Origin: Metabacillus rhizolycopersici
Lineage (GTDB): Bacteria > Bacillota > Bacilli > Bacillales > Bacillaceae
Assembly (NCBI RefSeq): GCF_020075705.1
Contig: NZ_JAIQUM010000007.1
Location: forward strand, 72,968 to 136,967
Reading direction: 5' to 3'
Length of the DNA: 64,000 bases
Under the pieces are notes generated by a model that ran no database searches, was not told where the DNA came from, and was given only the letters and a program-made list of their open reading frames with translations. Every line of letters begins with the position of its first letter. Positions within the stretch are counted from its first letter, which is position 1. The translations under genes were made by a program, and so were the position numbers. Positions 47,042-56,099 of the stretch are shown here, one piece after another.

Positions 47042-47245
47042 ATGATTCATTTTTTCGGTAGAATAAGCGCTTTTTGTTTAGGGATTTTCGCCACTATCAC
47101 TCTTATTGAACCGATTTTTAATATAAAACTTTTCAACAGAGACCATCCATTATTTATTTTGGCGTTAGTTATTTTGCTAATCCTATTTTTTATTTCTGAG
47201 ATTAACAGCTTCATATCTAAAAAAAGAGAAAATACTCGTCCATGA
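47042..47245 (+). CDS. Small two-helix membrane protein
   Basis: A 67-residue protein, MIHFFGRISAFCLGIFATIT at the start and a second helix LFILALVILLILFFISEI, then a basic tail ending KKRENTRP. A moderate AAGGTAG lies 11 bases upstream of the ATG at 47042. No family is recognised. The helical plan and Phe/Ile/Leu richness fit a small membrane protein, but expression is not certain. Confidence 0.45.
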   Translation: MIHFFGRISAFCLGIFATITLIEPIFNIKLFNRDHPLFILALVILLILFFISEINSFISKKRENTRP

Positions 47246-47255
47246 TTATTTCCCT

Positions 47256-47404
47256 CCACCTTAACGGGCAGTAAAACTCCCACTTCAAGATTCCAGAGAA
47301 GCAAAGAAGGTAATGGGAGATAACTGCCCGTAAAGATCCGATAAGTCTCGCTAACTATCAGTGGGGGATGAAGAACCCCCCACCACTAATGGAAGTCTCA
47401 CTTT
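47256..47404 (-). repeat. Repeat family B, copy B4 (best preserved)
   Basis: On the minus strand: GACTTCCATTAGTGG, a hairpin GGGGG...CCCCC ending ACTGATAG, TTAGCGAGACTTATCGGATC, then TTTACGGGCAGTTATCTCCC, CTTCTTTGCTTCTC, ATCTTGAAGTGGGAG and TTTTACTGCCCGTTAA. Arms CGGGCAGT/ACTGCCCG and TCTCCCA/TGGGAG are perfect. About 150 bases, in the opposite orientation to B3. From 47405 to 47739 I see no gene and no convincing Fur box. Confidence 0.78.
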
Positions 47405-47739
47405 ATTTTCATTCATGTTACTATGGGATAATTTGAATAGTCGTTTAGGAAAACAGATGACACACAAAATTAGGTGATGTACGTCATCACTTGCTAAAAT
47501 CATTTTTTCTCATTTTCCGACAAAAACATCGCAAAATTTACAATCATTTAACATAAAACGAACTTTATCTTAAACCCACCTTAATATTACATCAATAAAC
47601 TAATACCTACAGGGGAGAAATTGTAGATTTGGAAGAAGTCCACAAACATTCAACTTTCACCAATTGGATTTAAGAGTCTAGTAGCTCCCCTGCTGATTGA
47701 GCAAAGAAAATAATAAACTTTATTAGGAGGAATCAAAAC

Positions 47740-48786
47740 ATGGCTATACTAAAAAAATCTTTAAGTTTTATGTTCATTTTATTATTTTTAGCAGCGTGTA
47801 ACAGTAATTCAGAAACAACTGGATCAAACAATAATGAAGAAAATGAAAACAACGAGCAAGCAAATATTGAAGGCGATCTATCCTTTTATACATCTCAACC
47901 AGATGAAGATGCCCAAAAGCTTGTAGATGCTTTTAATGGAGTTTATCCAGATGTAAATGTGGAAATTTTTCGTTCAGGTACTGAAGAGGTTGTGAGCAAA
48001 CTACTCGCCGAAAATCAAGCAGGTGAAGTACAAGCAGATGTTTTATTAGTTGCAGATGCCGTTACGTATGAGAATTTAAAAAGCGAAGACCTTCTATTAC
48101 CTTATAAATCTGAAGAAGCAAGTGAAATTCCAGAAGCTTTTGTAGATAAAGACGAAATGTATACAGGTACGAAGATTATGGCAACTGTTTTAGCTGTTAA
48201 TACAGAAAAGGTAACCGATTTACCAGATTCTTGGAGTGTGTTAACTTCCGAAGAAGCAAAAGAACAAAGTGTTATGCCTAGCCCGTTATATTCAGGTGCT
48301 GCTGCCTATAATCTTGGTGTTTTGACTAGAAATGACGAATTCAAGTGGGATTTCTATAACGGTTTAAAAGCAAATGATGTGATGATAACAGAAGGAAACG
48401 GTGCTGTTCAACAAGCAGTAGCAGCTGGAGAAAAATCATATGGAATCATTGTTGATTATCTTGTTGCTCGAGCAAAAGCAGAAGGTTCTCCAATCGATCT
48501 TATCTATCCAAATGAAGGTGTACCAGTTATCACTGAACCAATTGCTATTACAAAAAACACAAAAAATGAAGCTGCTGCTAAAGCGTTCGTAGACTTCGTG
48601 CTTTCTGAAGAGGGGCAACAACTTGCAGCAGAAATAGGGTATACACCAATTCGTAAAGGTATTGATGCTCCTGAGGGACTTAAAACAATCGAAGAATTGA
48701 AGGTTTTGGATGCAGATTTATCAGAAATGTATAAAGCTCGCGAGTCAGATAAAGAACAATTTAGTAACTTATTTGGAGATCATTAG
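47740..48786 (+). CDS. Iron(III) ABC transporter substrate-binding lipoprotein
   Basis: A 348-residue binding protein with lipobox LAAC (Cys20), then an Asn/Glu-rich linker. The mature domain follows the FutA/FbpA pattern: GDLSFYTSQPDEDAQKLVDA at its start, VNVEIFRSGTEEVVSKLLAE, and the late PIAITKNTKNEAAAKAFVDF block with QLAAEIGYTPIR. AGGAGG lies before the start. It is followed by permease and ATPase genes in one operon. Ferric iron is the usual substrate; related proteins bind 2-aminoethylphosphonate or thiamine, so iron is inferred. Confidence 0.88.
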   Translation: MAILKKSLSFMFILLFLAACNSNSETTGSNNNEENENNEQANIEGDLSFYTSQPDEDAQKLVDAFNGVYPDVNVEIFRSGTEEVVSKLLAENQAGEVQADVLLVADAVTYENLKSEDLLLPYKSEEASEIPEAFVDKDEMYTGTKIMATVLAVNTEKVTDLPDSWSVLTSEEAKEQSVMPSPLYSGAAAYNLGVLTRNDEFKWDFYNGLKANDVMITEGNGAVQQAVAAGEKSYGIIVDYLVARAKAEGSPIDLIYPNEGVPVITEPIAITKNTKNEAAAKAFVDFVLSEEGQQLAAEIGYTPIRKGIDAPEGLKTIEELKVLDADLSEMYKARESDKEQFSNLFGDH

Positions 48787-48806
48787 GAAGAAGTGAGGCG
48801 TCAATT

Positions 48807-50534
48807 ATGGCTCGATCGGCAACAAATACGGGGAATAATGTTTTAAAGTATTCCCCTTCTTTTCTAAAAGCACTCGTTTTTTTCTTAGTTATTCTTGTTT
48901 TTTTCATCCCAGTTGTGCGTTTAATTATCTTAAGCTTTAACTCTGAAAATGGTTTGAGCCTTGATCATTATTATGAAGTCTTACATAACCCCGTTACATG
49001 GAAAACGATCTACAATACATTCATAATCGTGACTGGCGCAACACTCATTTCTGTTTTATTAGGTCTACTAACAGCATGGATCGTGGCCTATACAAATATA
49101 AAGCATAAAAAACTTCTCCAAGTTTTTATTTTTTTACCCTTTGTTATTCCATCCTATATAACAACTCTAGCTTGGACCCAATTTATGGGCATTAACGGTC
49201 CAATAGCTAAAATATTAAACATTCTACCAGGAAACTTAGAACCTATAAATTTATATAGTCTAACTGGCATAATTCTAGTTATGGGATTATCCCATTATCC
49301 ATTAGTGTATTTGTTAACAGTTGGTGTCCTTAGAAAGATCCCCAGAGAACTGGTGATGGCAGCAAACGTGTCTGGTAGTTCAAAGTTCACTTCATTTAGG
49401 AAGGTCACAATGCCACTTGCGCTCCCAGGGATTGCTAGTGGAGGATTGTTAGCATTTCTTGCAAGCCTTGATAACTTTGGAATCCCTGCCTTTTTAGGAA
49501 TTCCAGCCAACATCCGTGTGCTCAGTACTTATATTTATGAACAAATTATCGGATTCGGACCTTCTGCCTTTGCAAAGGGTGCAACATTATCCGTTATCCT
49601 AGGTTTTTTTGCCATAATCGGCACACTTATACAATGGTTATTCCTTCGACGTTCAAAGCAATTTGAAACATCAAGAGAAGATAAGGAGCCTCGAGTGATA
49701 TTATCGAAGAAAAGAAGATTGATTATCGAAGGGGTTTTATGGATTTTTCTAATCGTCACTAGCATTGTCCCATTATTGTCTATGGCTTCTACTTCGTTGA
49801 TTAGGGCATATGGTCTAGACTTTACATTACAAAATCTTAGCTTTAAACATTATGAATTTATTCTATTTTCAAGCTCAAAAGCACAGGATGCAATCCAAAA
49901 TAGTTTACAACTTGCCTTAGTTGTCACCTTCATTGGCATATTTGTTGGTACATTTATAGCTTATATTCGTGTTAGAAAGCCTTCCCTTTTTAATAAAACA
50001 ATCGAAGTGATCATCGGTATCCCATATGCTCTTCCTGGAACTGTTTTAGCATTAGCAATGATATTTACATGGTTAGAGCCAATTCCTGGCTGGAATCCCG
50101 GTATATATGGCTCCATTTTGATCCTTTATATTGCTTATTTCACAAGGTTTCTTATTCTGCAAATTAGAGGGAGTGTAACCTCGCTCTTACAAATAGATGT
50201 TTCGATGGAACATGCTGCAAGGACTAGTGGGGCTACTCCATACCACAAATGGAGAAAGATTTTGATTCCACTTATTTTACCAGGTTTATTAAGTGGAGCA
50301 TTTTTGGTTTTTCTAACCGCCTTGACTGAACTAACCGTATCTTCCCTTTTATGGTCTAGTGGGTCAGAAACGATCGGACTTGTTATATATAATTTTGAAC
50401 AGGCTGGATATACGACAAATTCAACAGCGTTTTCCACCATTATTGTTTTACTTATCCTGATTGGATTTTCTGTTATTTACCTTCTGCAAAAGTTATGGGA
50501 AAGAAAGGTGTTACAAAATGGCTACCGAGATTAA
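48807..50534 (+). CDS. Iron ABC transporter permease (two fused halves)
   Basis: A 575-residue permease with about twelve helices in two homologous halves. Each half has the EAA-type coupling loop: one is MAANVSGSSKFTSFRKVTMP LALPG, the other MEHAARTSGATPYHKWRKIL. This FbpB/SfuB-like fusion is typical of iron(III) importers. It lies 20 bases after the binding protein gene; its last 17 bases overlap the ATPase gene. Confidence 0.9.
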   Translation: MARSATNTGNNVLKYSPSFLKALVFFLVILVFFIPVVRLIILSFNSENGLSLDHYYEVLHNPVTWKTIYNTFIIVTGATLISVLLGLLTAWIVAYTNIKHKKLLQVFIFLPFVIPSYITTLAWTQFMGINGPIAKILNILPGNLEPINLYSLTGIILVMGLSHYPLVYLLTVGVLRKIPRELVMAANVSGSSKFTSFRKVTMPLALPGIASGGLLAFLASLDNFGIPAFLGIPANIRVLSTYIYEQIIGFGPSAFAKGATLSVILGFFAIIGTLIQWLFLRRSKQFETSREDKEPRVILSKKRRLIIEGVLWIFLIVTSIVPLLSMASTSLIRAYGLDFTLQNLSFKHYEFILFSSSKAQDAIQNSLQLALVVTFIGIFVGTFIAYIRVRKPSLFNKTIEVIIGIPYALPGTVLALAMIFTWLEPIPGWNPGIYGSILILYIAYFTRFLILQIRGSVTSLLQIDVSMEHAARTSGATPYHKWRKILIPLILPGLLSGAFLVFLTALTELTVSSLLWSSGSETIGLVIYNFEQAGYTTNSTAFSTIIVLLILIGFSVIYLLQKLWERKVLQNGYRD

Positions 50535-51612
50535 AAACATAAGCAAGGTTTTCGGCTCAACACATGCGTTAAATTCAATAAACTTATCGATTAAAGATGG
50601 TGAATTTATTGCCATACTTGGTCCTTCTGGTTGTGGAAAAACGACTTTACTTAAACTTTTAGCTGGATTTGAATATCCTTCCGATGGACAAATTTTTATT
50701 GATCAGCAATGTGTTGGTGAGAAAAATAATTCTACACCTCCAGAAAAAAGAAATATCGGTATGGTTTTTCAATCCTTTGCATTGTGGCCACATATGGACG
50801 TGAAGGATCATATTAAGTTTCCACTTCTTCATCACCGATTTTTAGCTGATGATCTTAAAAACAATATTGAAAAAAGAATAGAAGAAGTTTTAAACATCGT
50901 TGAACTTCAGTCCTTATCCAAAAGGATGCCTCACGAGCTATCAGGTGGACAAAAGCAGAGAGTCGCTTTAGCAAGAGCTATCGCCCCAAAGCCCGCTCTA
51001 TTACTAATGGATGAACCTTTAAGCAGTTTAGATGCGGAATTAAGGATGGAAATGAGAAAAGAAATACAAAGTCTACATCGATTGACCGGGGCCACAATTG
51101 TTTATGTCACACATGATCAAGAAGAAGCTCTTGCTATGGCAGACAGAATTGTTGTCATGAACGATGGACAAATCCAGCAAGTTGGGACTCCTAGAGAGAT
51201 TTATTATCAGCCAAATACTGAATTTGTTGCCAAATTTGTTGGAAAAGCAAATCTCATTAAAGGGGAATGGATTAACGAATGTACCTTTAGACCACACGAC
51301 AATACGGACCATTCCCTCTGGATAAATATTGATGCTTCACCTCATTTACGAGCAAAAAATCTTTGTCCGATTCGACCTGAGCAATTCACGTTATCCGCTA
51401 CTGGATCAGGAATCGAAGGAATCATTAAAAATGTTCAATTTCAAGGAAAAGAGATTCATTATACGATCGATATTGGATCAGATTTCATAACCATTCATGA
51501 GGATTCACAAAATAATAACTTTTCTGTTGGTGACCTCGTTACGATTCATTTGAAGCATTCAGAACATATCGCAAAGCCCACTCTCAATTACGTCAAATCT
51601 AAAAACAGTTAA
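50518..51612 (+). CDS. Iron ABC transporter ATP-binding protein
   Basis: A 364-residue ATPase of the FbpC type. Walker A GPSGCGKTT, Q-loop VFQSFALWPHM, signature LSGGQKQRV, Walker B LLLMDEPLSSLD and the His switch YVTHDQEEA are all present. A C-terminal TOBE-type beta domain spans residues 245-364, with ICPIRPEQF-like text (LCPIRPEQFTL). The ATG at 50518 is 5 bases after GAAAGG; the frame opens upstream inside the permease gene. Operon partner of the two genes before it. Confidence 0.92.
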   Translation: MATEIKNISKVFGSTHALNSINLSIKDGEFIAILGPSGCGKTTLLKLLAGFEYPSDGQIFIDQQCVGEKNNSTPPEKRNIGMVFQSFALWPHMDVKDHIKFPLLHHRFLADDLKNNIEKRIEEVLNIVELQSLSKRMPHELSGGQKQRVALARAIAPKPALLLMDEPLSSLDAELRMEMRKEIQSLHRLTGATIVYVTHDQEEALAMADRIVVMNDGQIQQVGTPREIYYQPNTEFVAKFVGKANLIKGEWINECTFRPHDNTDHSLWINIDASPHLRAKNLCPIRPEQFTLSATGSGIEGIIKNVQFQGKEIHYTIDIGSDFITIHEDSQNNNFSVGDLVTIHLKHSEHIAKPTLNYVKSKNS

Positions 51613-51643
51613 CCCCCATTTCTAACACAAAATGGGGGTTTGT
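51611..51643. terminator. Terminator between the iron operon and the PepSY gene
   Basis: Arms AACCCCCATTT and AAATGGGGGTT flank a short loop. The flanking genes are convergent, so it may serve both. Confidence 0.8.
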
Positions 51644-51761
51644 CCCCGTTAATTTATATAATGGGCATCCCTTTTACTCAAAATGACAGTTAATAAAAAT
51701 CGGCATCTATCAGACATTAAAGAGAACTGGTCAACCAATAAATTAAAATCATCCTCGTTAC

Positions 51762-52568
51762 CTAATCATCATGGTCATCATCTTCATAAATGTTGTCATC
51801 ATCATTCTCATCACTATCGTCATCGCTATCATCGTCATTCTCAAACTCACTTGGTTGTGGTTGTGTTTTTGGTTGTGGTTTCGATTGTGATTGTTCCGAA
51901 TACCAAGATATAGATGCTACTTTTCCTGTGTTCGCTTGAACATACACATGGGCACCCTCTGCTTGATCATCTACTGTCACTTTATAGTGCTTACCATTTT
52001 GAGTAGTTACAGTTGATAAATTTGTAATTTGACCATTAATTTGTTCTAACGCAATTTCTTTTGCTTTCTGTTCTGAAATATATGGTGATGTTTTTACACT
52101 ACTATTAATTTCCGTATTAGAGACAATGGACTTCTTTTTCAAGTCATATTCAATACTATAATGCTTACTATTTTTCTCAACAATTGCTTCTACGAAAGGT
52201 TTTCCTTCTTTATTGATTTGTTTTATCTGATTAACTTGGCCACTTAATTCCTTCTCTATATGATTTTGGGCTTCTTCTATGGTTAACAAGGCTTCTTTTT
52301 TTTCAACAAGTTCAATATTACTAATTTTCTTCGTTTTACTATCAACTGATAACTGATAAATCCCTTTTTCATTCTCAAGCATGAGTTGATATTTGTTATT
52401 CCCTTGATCTACCTTAGCATTAAGGACTTTTCCTCCGTATAGATTAGTGGCTATTGCTTCAGCTTCTTTTTGTGAAATGATCGTCGGATTATCTTTTATA
52501 AAAACTAGAAACAATGTATATGATAAGCCTAAAATGATAAACACAATAAGACCAACTTTCACTTTCAT
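51762..52568 (-). CDS. Membrane-anchored PepSY-domain protein with acidic tail
   Basis: A 268-residue protein with one N-terminal helix (VGLIVFIILGLSYTLFLVFI). The outer part carries two or three PepSY-like units: SQKEAEAIATNLYGGKVLNA, LTIEEAQNHIEKELSG with KIKQI-type follow-on, and SEQKAKEIALEQINGQITN. The last 30 residues are nearly all Asp/Glu (FENDDDSDDDSDENDDDN). The start follows GGAGGTG, 4 bases after the kinase stop, so it is co-transcribed. PepSY proteins modulate proteases or bind ions; B. subtilis ykoGH is likewise followed by PepSY genes. Acidic tail suggests cation binding, an inference. Confidence 0.82.
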   Translation of the reverse strand: MKVKVGLIVFIILGLSYTLFLVFIKDNPTIISQKEAEAIATNLYGGKVLNAKVDQGNNKYQLMLENEKGIYQLSVDSKTKKISNIELVEKKEALLTIEEAQNHIEKELSGQVNQIKQINKEGKPFVEAIVEKNSKHYSIEYDLKKKSIVSNTEINSSVKTSPYISEQKAKEIALEQINGQITNLSTVTTQNGKHYKVTVDDQAEGAHVYVQANTGKVASISWYSEQSQSKPQPKTQPQPSEFENDDDSDDDSDENDDDNIYEDDDHDD

Positions 52569-52572
52569 TTTA

Positions 52573-53928
52573 CTACACCTCCAATTTTGGCAATGTAAAA
52601 GTAAAAGTTGAACCATTTCCTTCAACGCTTTCCAGGGTTATGTCACCATCATGATGTTCAACTATTCGCTTTGCAATTGATAGTCCTAGACCAGATCCAC
52701 CAGTTTTACGATTTCTCGTTTTATCTACACGATATAATCGATCAAAAACATGAGCTTGAGCTTCAAATGGTATTCCTATTCCTTTATCTGTCACACTAAT
52801 GCTCACACCTTTTTTCCATTCTTTCAGCTCTACTTTAATTTGATTATCGCTATATTTTTTGGCATTATCTAACAAAATAATTAATAATTGAACAAAGCTC
52901 TGTTCATGTATATTCATATGAATCTCGCGTTGTTCATTTTTCAAATGAATCTCATGCTTATAAGCTTGTTGTAATCGATGAATCGTCTCCTCGACGATTG
53001 GGACAATGTTGACTGTATTTTTTTCATTTTCAATACATTCTTCAGATTTTGCTAATTGCAGGAATTGTTCCGTTAAATATTTCATACGGCTTGATTCAGA
53101 CGCAATTGAATCAATAGCTTCTTCTAATATATCAGGACGATCTTTCCCCCAACGTTTTAATAATTTCACATAACTATCAATTACCGTTAAAGGCGTCTTC
53201 AGCTCGTGAGAAGCATCTGAGACAAACTGTTCTTGCTTTGTATAACTTTTTTCTAGCCTTTTGATCATTCGATTGAACGTCATGGCCATTTCAGTTAATT
53301 CGTCTTTCGCTTCGTGCATAATCAATATTTTTTCAAATGATCCATCTTTTTCAATTAAATCCATCGTTTGAGTCAAACGTTGAATTGGAGACGTAATCAC
53401 ACGTCCTAAAAGTCGGCTAGTCAAGAATAAAATAATAATGACGATAACCGTTGCATACACAAATACCCATTTTAAATCATTGATGTTACCAAAAAGAATA
53501 TCGACATTCTCAACAACTTGTAAATTTACAATCGCTCCGTTTTCGTTAAATGTAGGAATGGAGACAACCACAAACATTGAGTCCTTATATTGGATGACTT
53601 CTTCGAATTGATCATCATCATATTTACTTGGTATATTTCGATAGTCTTTGTCTTTATTCGTTGTCACTTGAATTGTAGGATTGTTGTTTTGATCCACAAT
53701 ACGAATCATACCATTACTTATTAAATACGCTTGCAATACTTGTTCCATCGATAAATTTGATTTTTTATTAAGCTCTATAACAGTATTATTCGATGTATTT
53801 GTTAATCTATTAATTTCAGAAGTAATCGCTGAATTTTTGAAAATAAAATAAATCGATGTATTGGCTACAATGAGTAACACAATTAATACAACAGTTGTTG
53901 ATAGTTGAATTCGTGTTCTTAATCTCAT
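52573..53928 (-). CDS. Sensor histidine kinase (YkoH-like)
   Basis: A 451-residue membrane kinase. Two helices (residues about 10-30 and 153-173) bracket an extracellular sensor of about 120 residues. A HAMP region follows (SRLLGRVITSPIQRLTQTMD), then HisKA with FVSDASHELKTPLTVIDSY (phosphorylated His in SHELKTP) and the HATPase_c domain with N box LLDNAKKYS, DKGIGIP and GGSGLGLSIAKRI. Its start lies 3 bases after the response regulator stop. Signal unknown; the sensor is not of a family I recognise. Confidence 0.93.
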   Translation of the reverse strand: MRLRTRIQLSTTVVLIVLLIVANTSIYFIFKNSAITSEINRLTNTSNNTVIELNKKSNLSMEQVLQAYLISNGMIRIVDQNNNPTIQVTTNKDKDYRNIPSKYDDDQFEEVIQYKDSMFVVVSIPTFNENGAIVNLQVVENVDILFGNINDLKWVFVYATVIVIIILFLTSRLLGRVITSPIQRLTQTMDLIEKDGSFEKILIMHEAKDELTEMAMTFNRMIKRLEKSYTKQEQFVSDASHELKTPLTVIDSYVKLLKRWGKDRPDILEEAIDSIASESSRMKYLTEQFLQLAKSEECIENEKNTVNIVPIVEETIHRLQQAYKHEIHLKNEQREIHMNIHEQSFVQLLIILLDNAKKYSDNQIKVELKEWKKGVSISVTDKGIGIPFEAQAHVFDRLYRVDKTRNRKTGGSGLGLSIAKRIVEHHDGDITLESVEGNGSTFTFTLPKLEV

Positions 53929-53931
53929 ACA

Positions 53932-54618
53932 TTAATCCTTAATCATATAGCCGATACTGCGAACGGTATGAATAAATTGATTGTCAAAAGAGTCAATTAA
54001 TTTTTTTCTCAAATATCGAATATACACATCTACAATATTCGTATCTCCATAATAATCAAATCCCCATACTTCATTTAAAATCTGTTCACGTTCAAGTGCA
54101 CGATTTTTGTTCTTCACTAAATAAAGCAAGAGATCATACTCCCGAGGTGTCAAATCGATCATACGATCCTTCTTAAACACTTCTCTCGTATTTGAATGAA
54201 TTGTAATAGAATGAATAACGTAAACACTTGATTCCACATGAGAGTCACTCTTCGGCTTAAAGCGAAGATTTGTACGTATACGCGCAAGTAATTCTTCAAT
54301 TTCAAATGGTTTTGTCATATAATCATTCGCACCTAAATCCAATCCGTTTACTTTATCATAAACTGAATCACGTGCCGTCAGCATGATTACGATTATTTCG
54401 TTATTTTCATGACGAATTCGTCTTAACACTTCCATTCCATTCAATTCAGGTATCATTACATCTAAAATGACTAAGTCTATCTCTTCTTTTTCTAAAATGG
54501 ATAATCCATCTCTACCTGTATGTGCAATACTTACTCCATACCCTTCATGTTCCAATTCTAGCTGAATTACTCGCGCAATTTTCTCGTCATCTTCAATAAT
54601 TAATATCTGATCATTCAT
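53932..54618 (-). CDS. OmpR-family response regulator (YkoG-like)
   Basis: A 228-residue regulator. The receiver domain has the acidic pair (IIEDDEKIAR), phosphoacceptor Asp in LVILDVMIPELNG, Thr in MLTARDS and Lys in YMTKPFEIEE. The C-terminal winged helix has REVFKKDRMIDLTPREYDLL and ends in RSIGYMIKD. ATG at 54616-54618 follows GAGGTG; the frame is open further upstream into the permease gene. Genes for its kinase and a PepSY protein follow. It may control the glycerate kinase/permease genes directly upstream. Confidence 0.93.
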   Translation of the reverse strand: MNDQILIIEDDEKIARVIQLELEHEGYGVSIAHTGRDGLSILEKEEIDLVILDVMIPELNGMEVLRRIRHENNEIIVIMLTARDSVYDKVNGLDLGANDYMTKPFEIEELLARIRTNLRFKPKSDSHVESSVYVIHSITIHSNTREVFKKDRMIDLTPREYDLLLYLVKNKNRALEREQILNEVWGFDYYGDTNIVDVYIRYLRKKLIDSFDNQFIHTVRSIGYMIKD

Positions 54619-54635
54619 CAATTTCACCTCAAGAT

Positions 54636-56099
54636 TTATAAGTGCATCCCCGCCCACTGCCAATAAGAAAAATAGAACAACATCATGACTAGTATATAAA
54701 GAGGCATTAAGATGGCGCTAATCTTTAATAGATTACTAGCATCATATGAAGTTTCCCCTTCCTCATAAAATAGTAGTAATGCCTTAGAGCTGACAGGAAC
54801 TGTAACACAATAGTTCATACCTATTAAACTTAAAAAAACAACTGTAGAAGGGTTCACTCCTATCGTTTCACTAAATAATAATAAACTCGGAATAAAGACG
54901 ATTGCGCGTGTTGTATGTGATGTAATATACAAATGACTTGAAACGGTTACAAGCAAGATGATAAATACAATGAACCATTCTGGCGCACCTATAAACATAT
55001 GTAGAACATTAAGCATTTCTTTTTCAATCCATTTTACTACACCTGAATCAACTAACACTTTTCCAAGCGCAGTTGCTGCAGCAACAAATACAATCAAATT
55101 CCAGGATATTGACTTCATTCCTTGTTTCCAACTAATGATTCCGTAATTCGGCATCATGACTAAGATTGCGCCTACCATCGTAATAAATGCTATATCATAG
55201 CCATGTACACTTTCTGTCATCCAACCTACTATCAAAAACGACATCAAGATCACGGTCTTTTTTTCTTTTCCGTTAATCGGTTGCCTTAACATCATTTTAT
55301 CTTCAGTTTGTACGTTTTCTATTTCCCTAAATTCATCTTTCGGCCACAACATCCATTTTATTATAAAAAATGAAAAAAGTGTAATAACCAAAGTAAATGG
55401 CACACCCCATATTAACCAATCAATATAGGAAATAGATTGATCAACTGTGCTTTCAAGTAAACCTATTCCAATTAAATGAGATCCCGCACCTATTATAGTT
55501 GCTGATGTACTCATTAATATTATAACGGGTGCTAAAATAGCCAACACACTTTGTTCTTTAGTCGAAAATTTTTGACTTAGCTGATTAATGATCGGCATTG
55601 ATAACGCCGCTCGACCTGAGGTAGAAGGAATGAAAAATACTGATGCAAATAAAATCGAACTTACCCCGAGCAGCACATTGCTTTTTTTATTAAACTTTCT
55701 CAATATTGAAAAGGTTAATCGTTCTGCTAACCCGGACTGTTTAACTGCTTCACCAATGATAAATGAACCAACCATTAACCATACCACCTCCTCAGATAGT
55801 GAATGGTATAACAATTCTGGATCTTCCGCATTCATTATTACGATGAACATAATAAGTGTAATTGCTACAAATCCCGCGGGAATTTTCGTTGTGATCCATA
55901 ACGTCATCGCTGATAAGAATGCAAATAAGGATATCTTCGCACGATAGTCTAAACCATCGATCAATACGATTACTAATAAGACTAGGACGTGTATACTTAT
56001 GATCACTAATGACTTTATAGATAATTGATTTATCCATATTTTGATTCGATTATGATTTTCTATGTGCTTTTTAATGTGGTGCTCCATTCTCGTTATCAT
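54636..56099 (-). CDS. SLC13/DASS-type anion permease
   Basis: A 487-residue membrane protein with about twelve helices. Features of the divalent anion:Na+ symporter group include LTIFS-like helix starts with VVWLMVGSFIIGEAVKQSGLA, the first SNT-like block in STSGRAALSMPIINQLS and MSTSATIIGAGSHLIGIGLL, and the second in VTVSSHLYITSHTTRAIVFI. Its start ATGA overlaps the stop of the glycerate kinase gene by 4 bases. Position suggests import of glycerate or a related hydroxyacid for the kinase. Substrate is inferred from context only. Confidence 0.83.
   Translation of the reverse strand: MITRMEHHIKKHIENHNRIKIWINQLSIKSLVIISIHVLVLLVIVLIDGLDYRAKISLFAFLSAMTLWITTKIPAGFVAITLIMFIVIMNAEDPELLYHSLSEEVVWLMVGSFIIGEAVKQSGLAERLTFSILRKFNKKSNVLLGVSSILFASVFFIPSTSGRAALSMPIINQLSQKFSTKEQSVLAILAPVIILMSTSATIIGAGSHLIGIGLLESTVDQSISYIDWLIWGVPFTLVITLFSFFIIKWMLWPKDEFREIENVQTEDKMMLRQPINGKEKKTVILMSFLIVGWMTESVHGYDIAFITMVGAILVMMPNYGIISWKQGMKSISWNLIVFVAAATALGKVLVDSGVVKWIEKEMLNVLHMFIGAPEWFIVFIILLVTVSSHLYITSHTTRAIVFIPSLLLFSETIGVNPSTVVFLSLIGMNYCVTVPVSSKALLLFYEEGETSYDASNLLKISAILMPLYILVMMLFYFSYWQWAGMHL

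Noticed and set aside
47405..47739. Fur box ahead of the iron ABC operon
   Set aside because: No convincing GATAATGATTATC-like 19-mer was seen, so iron control is not claimed from sequence.
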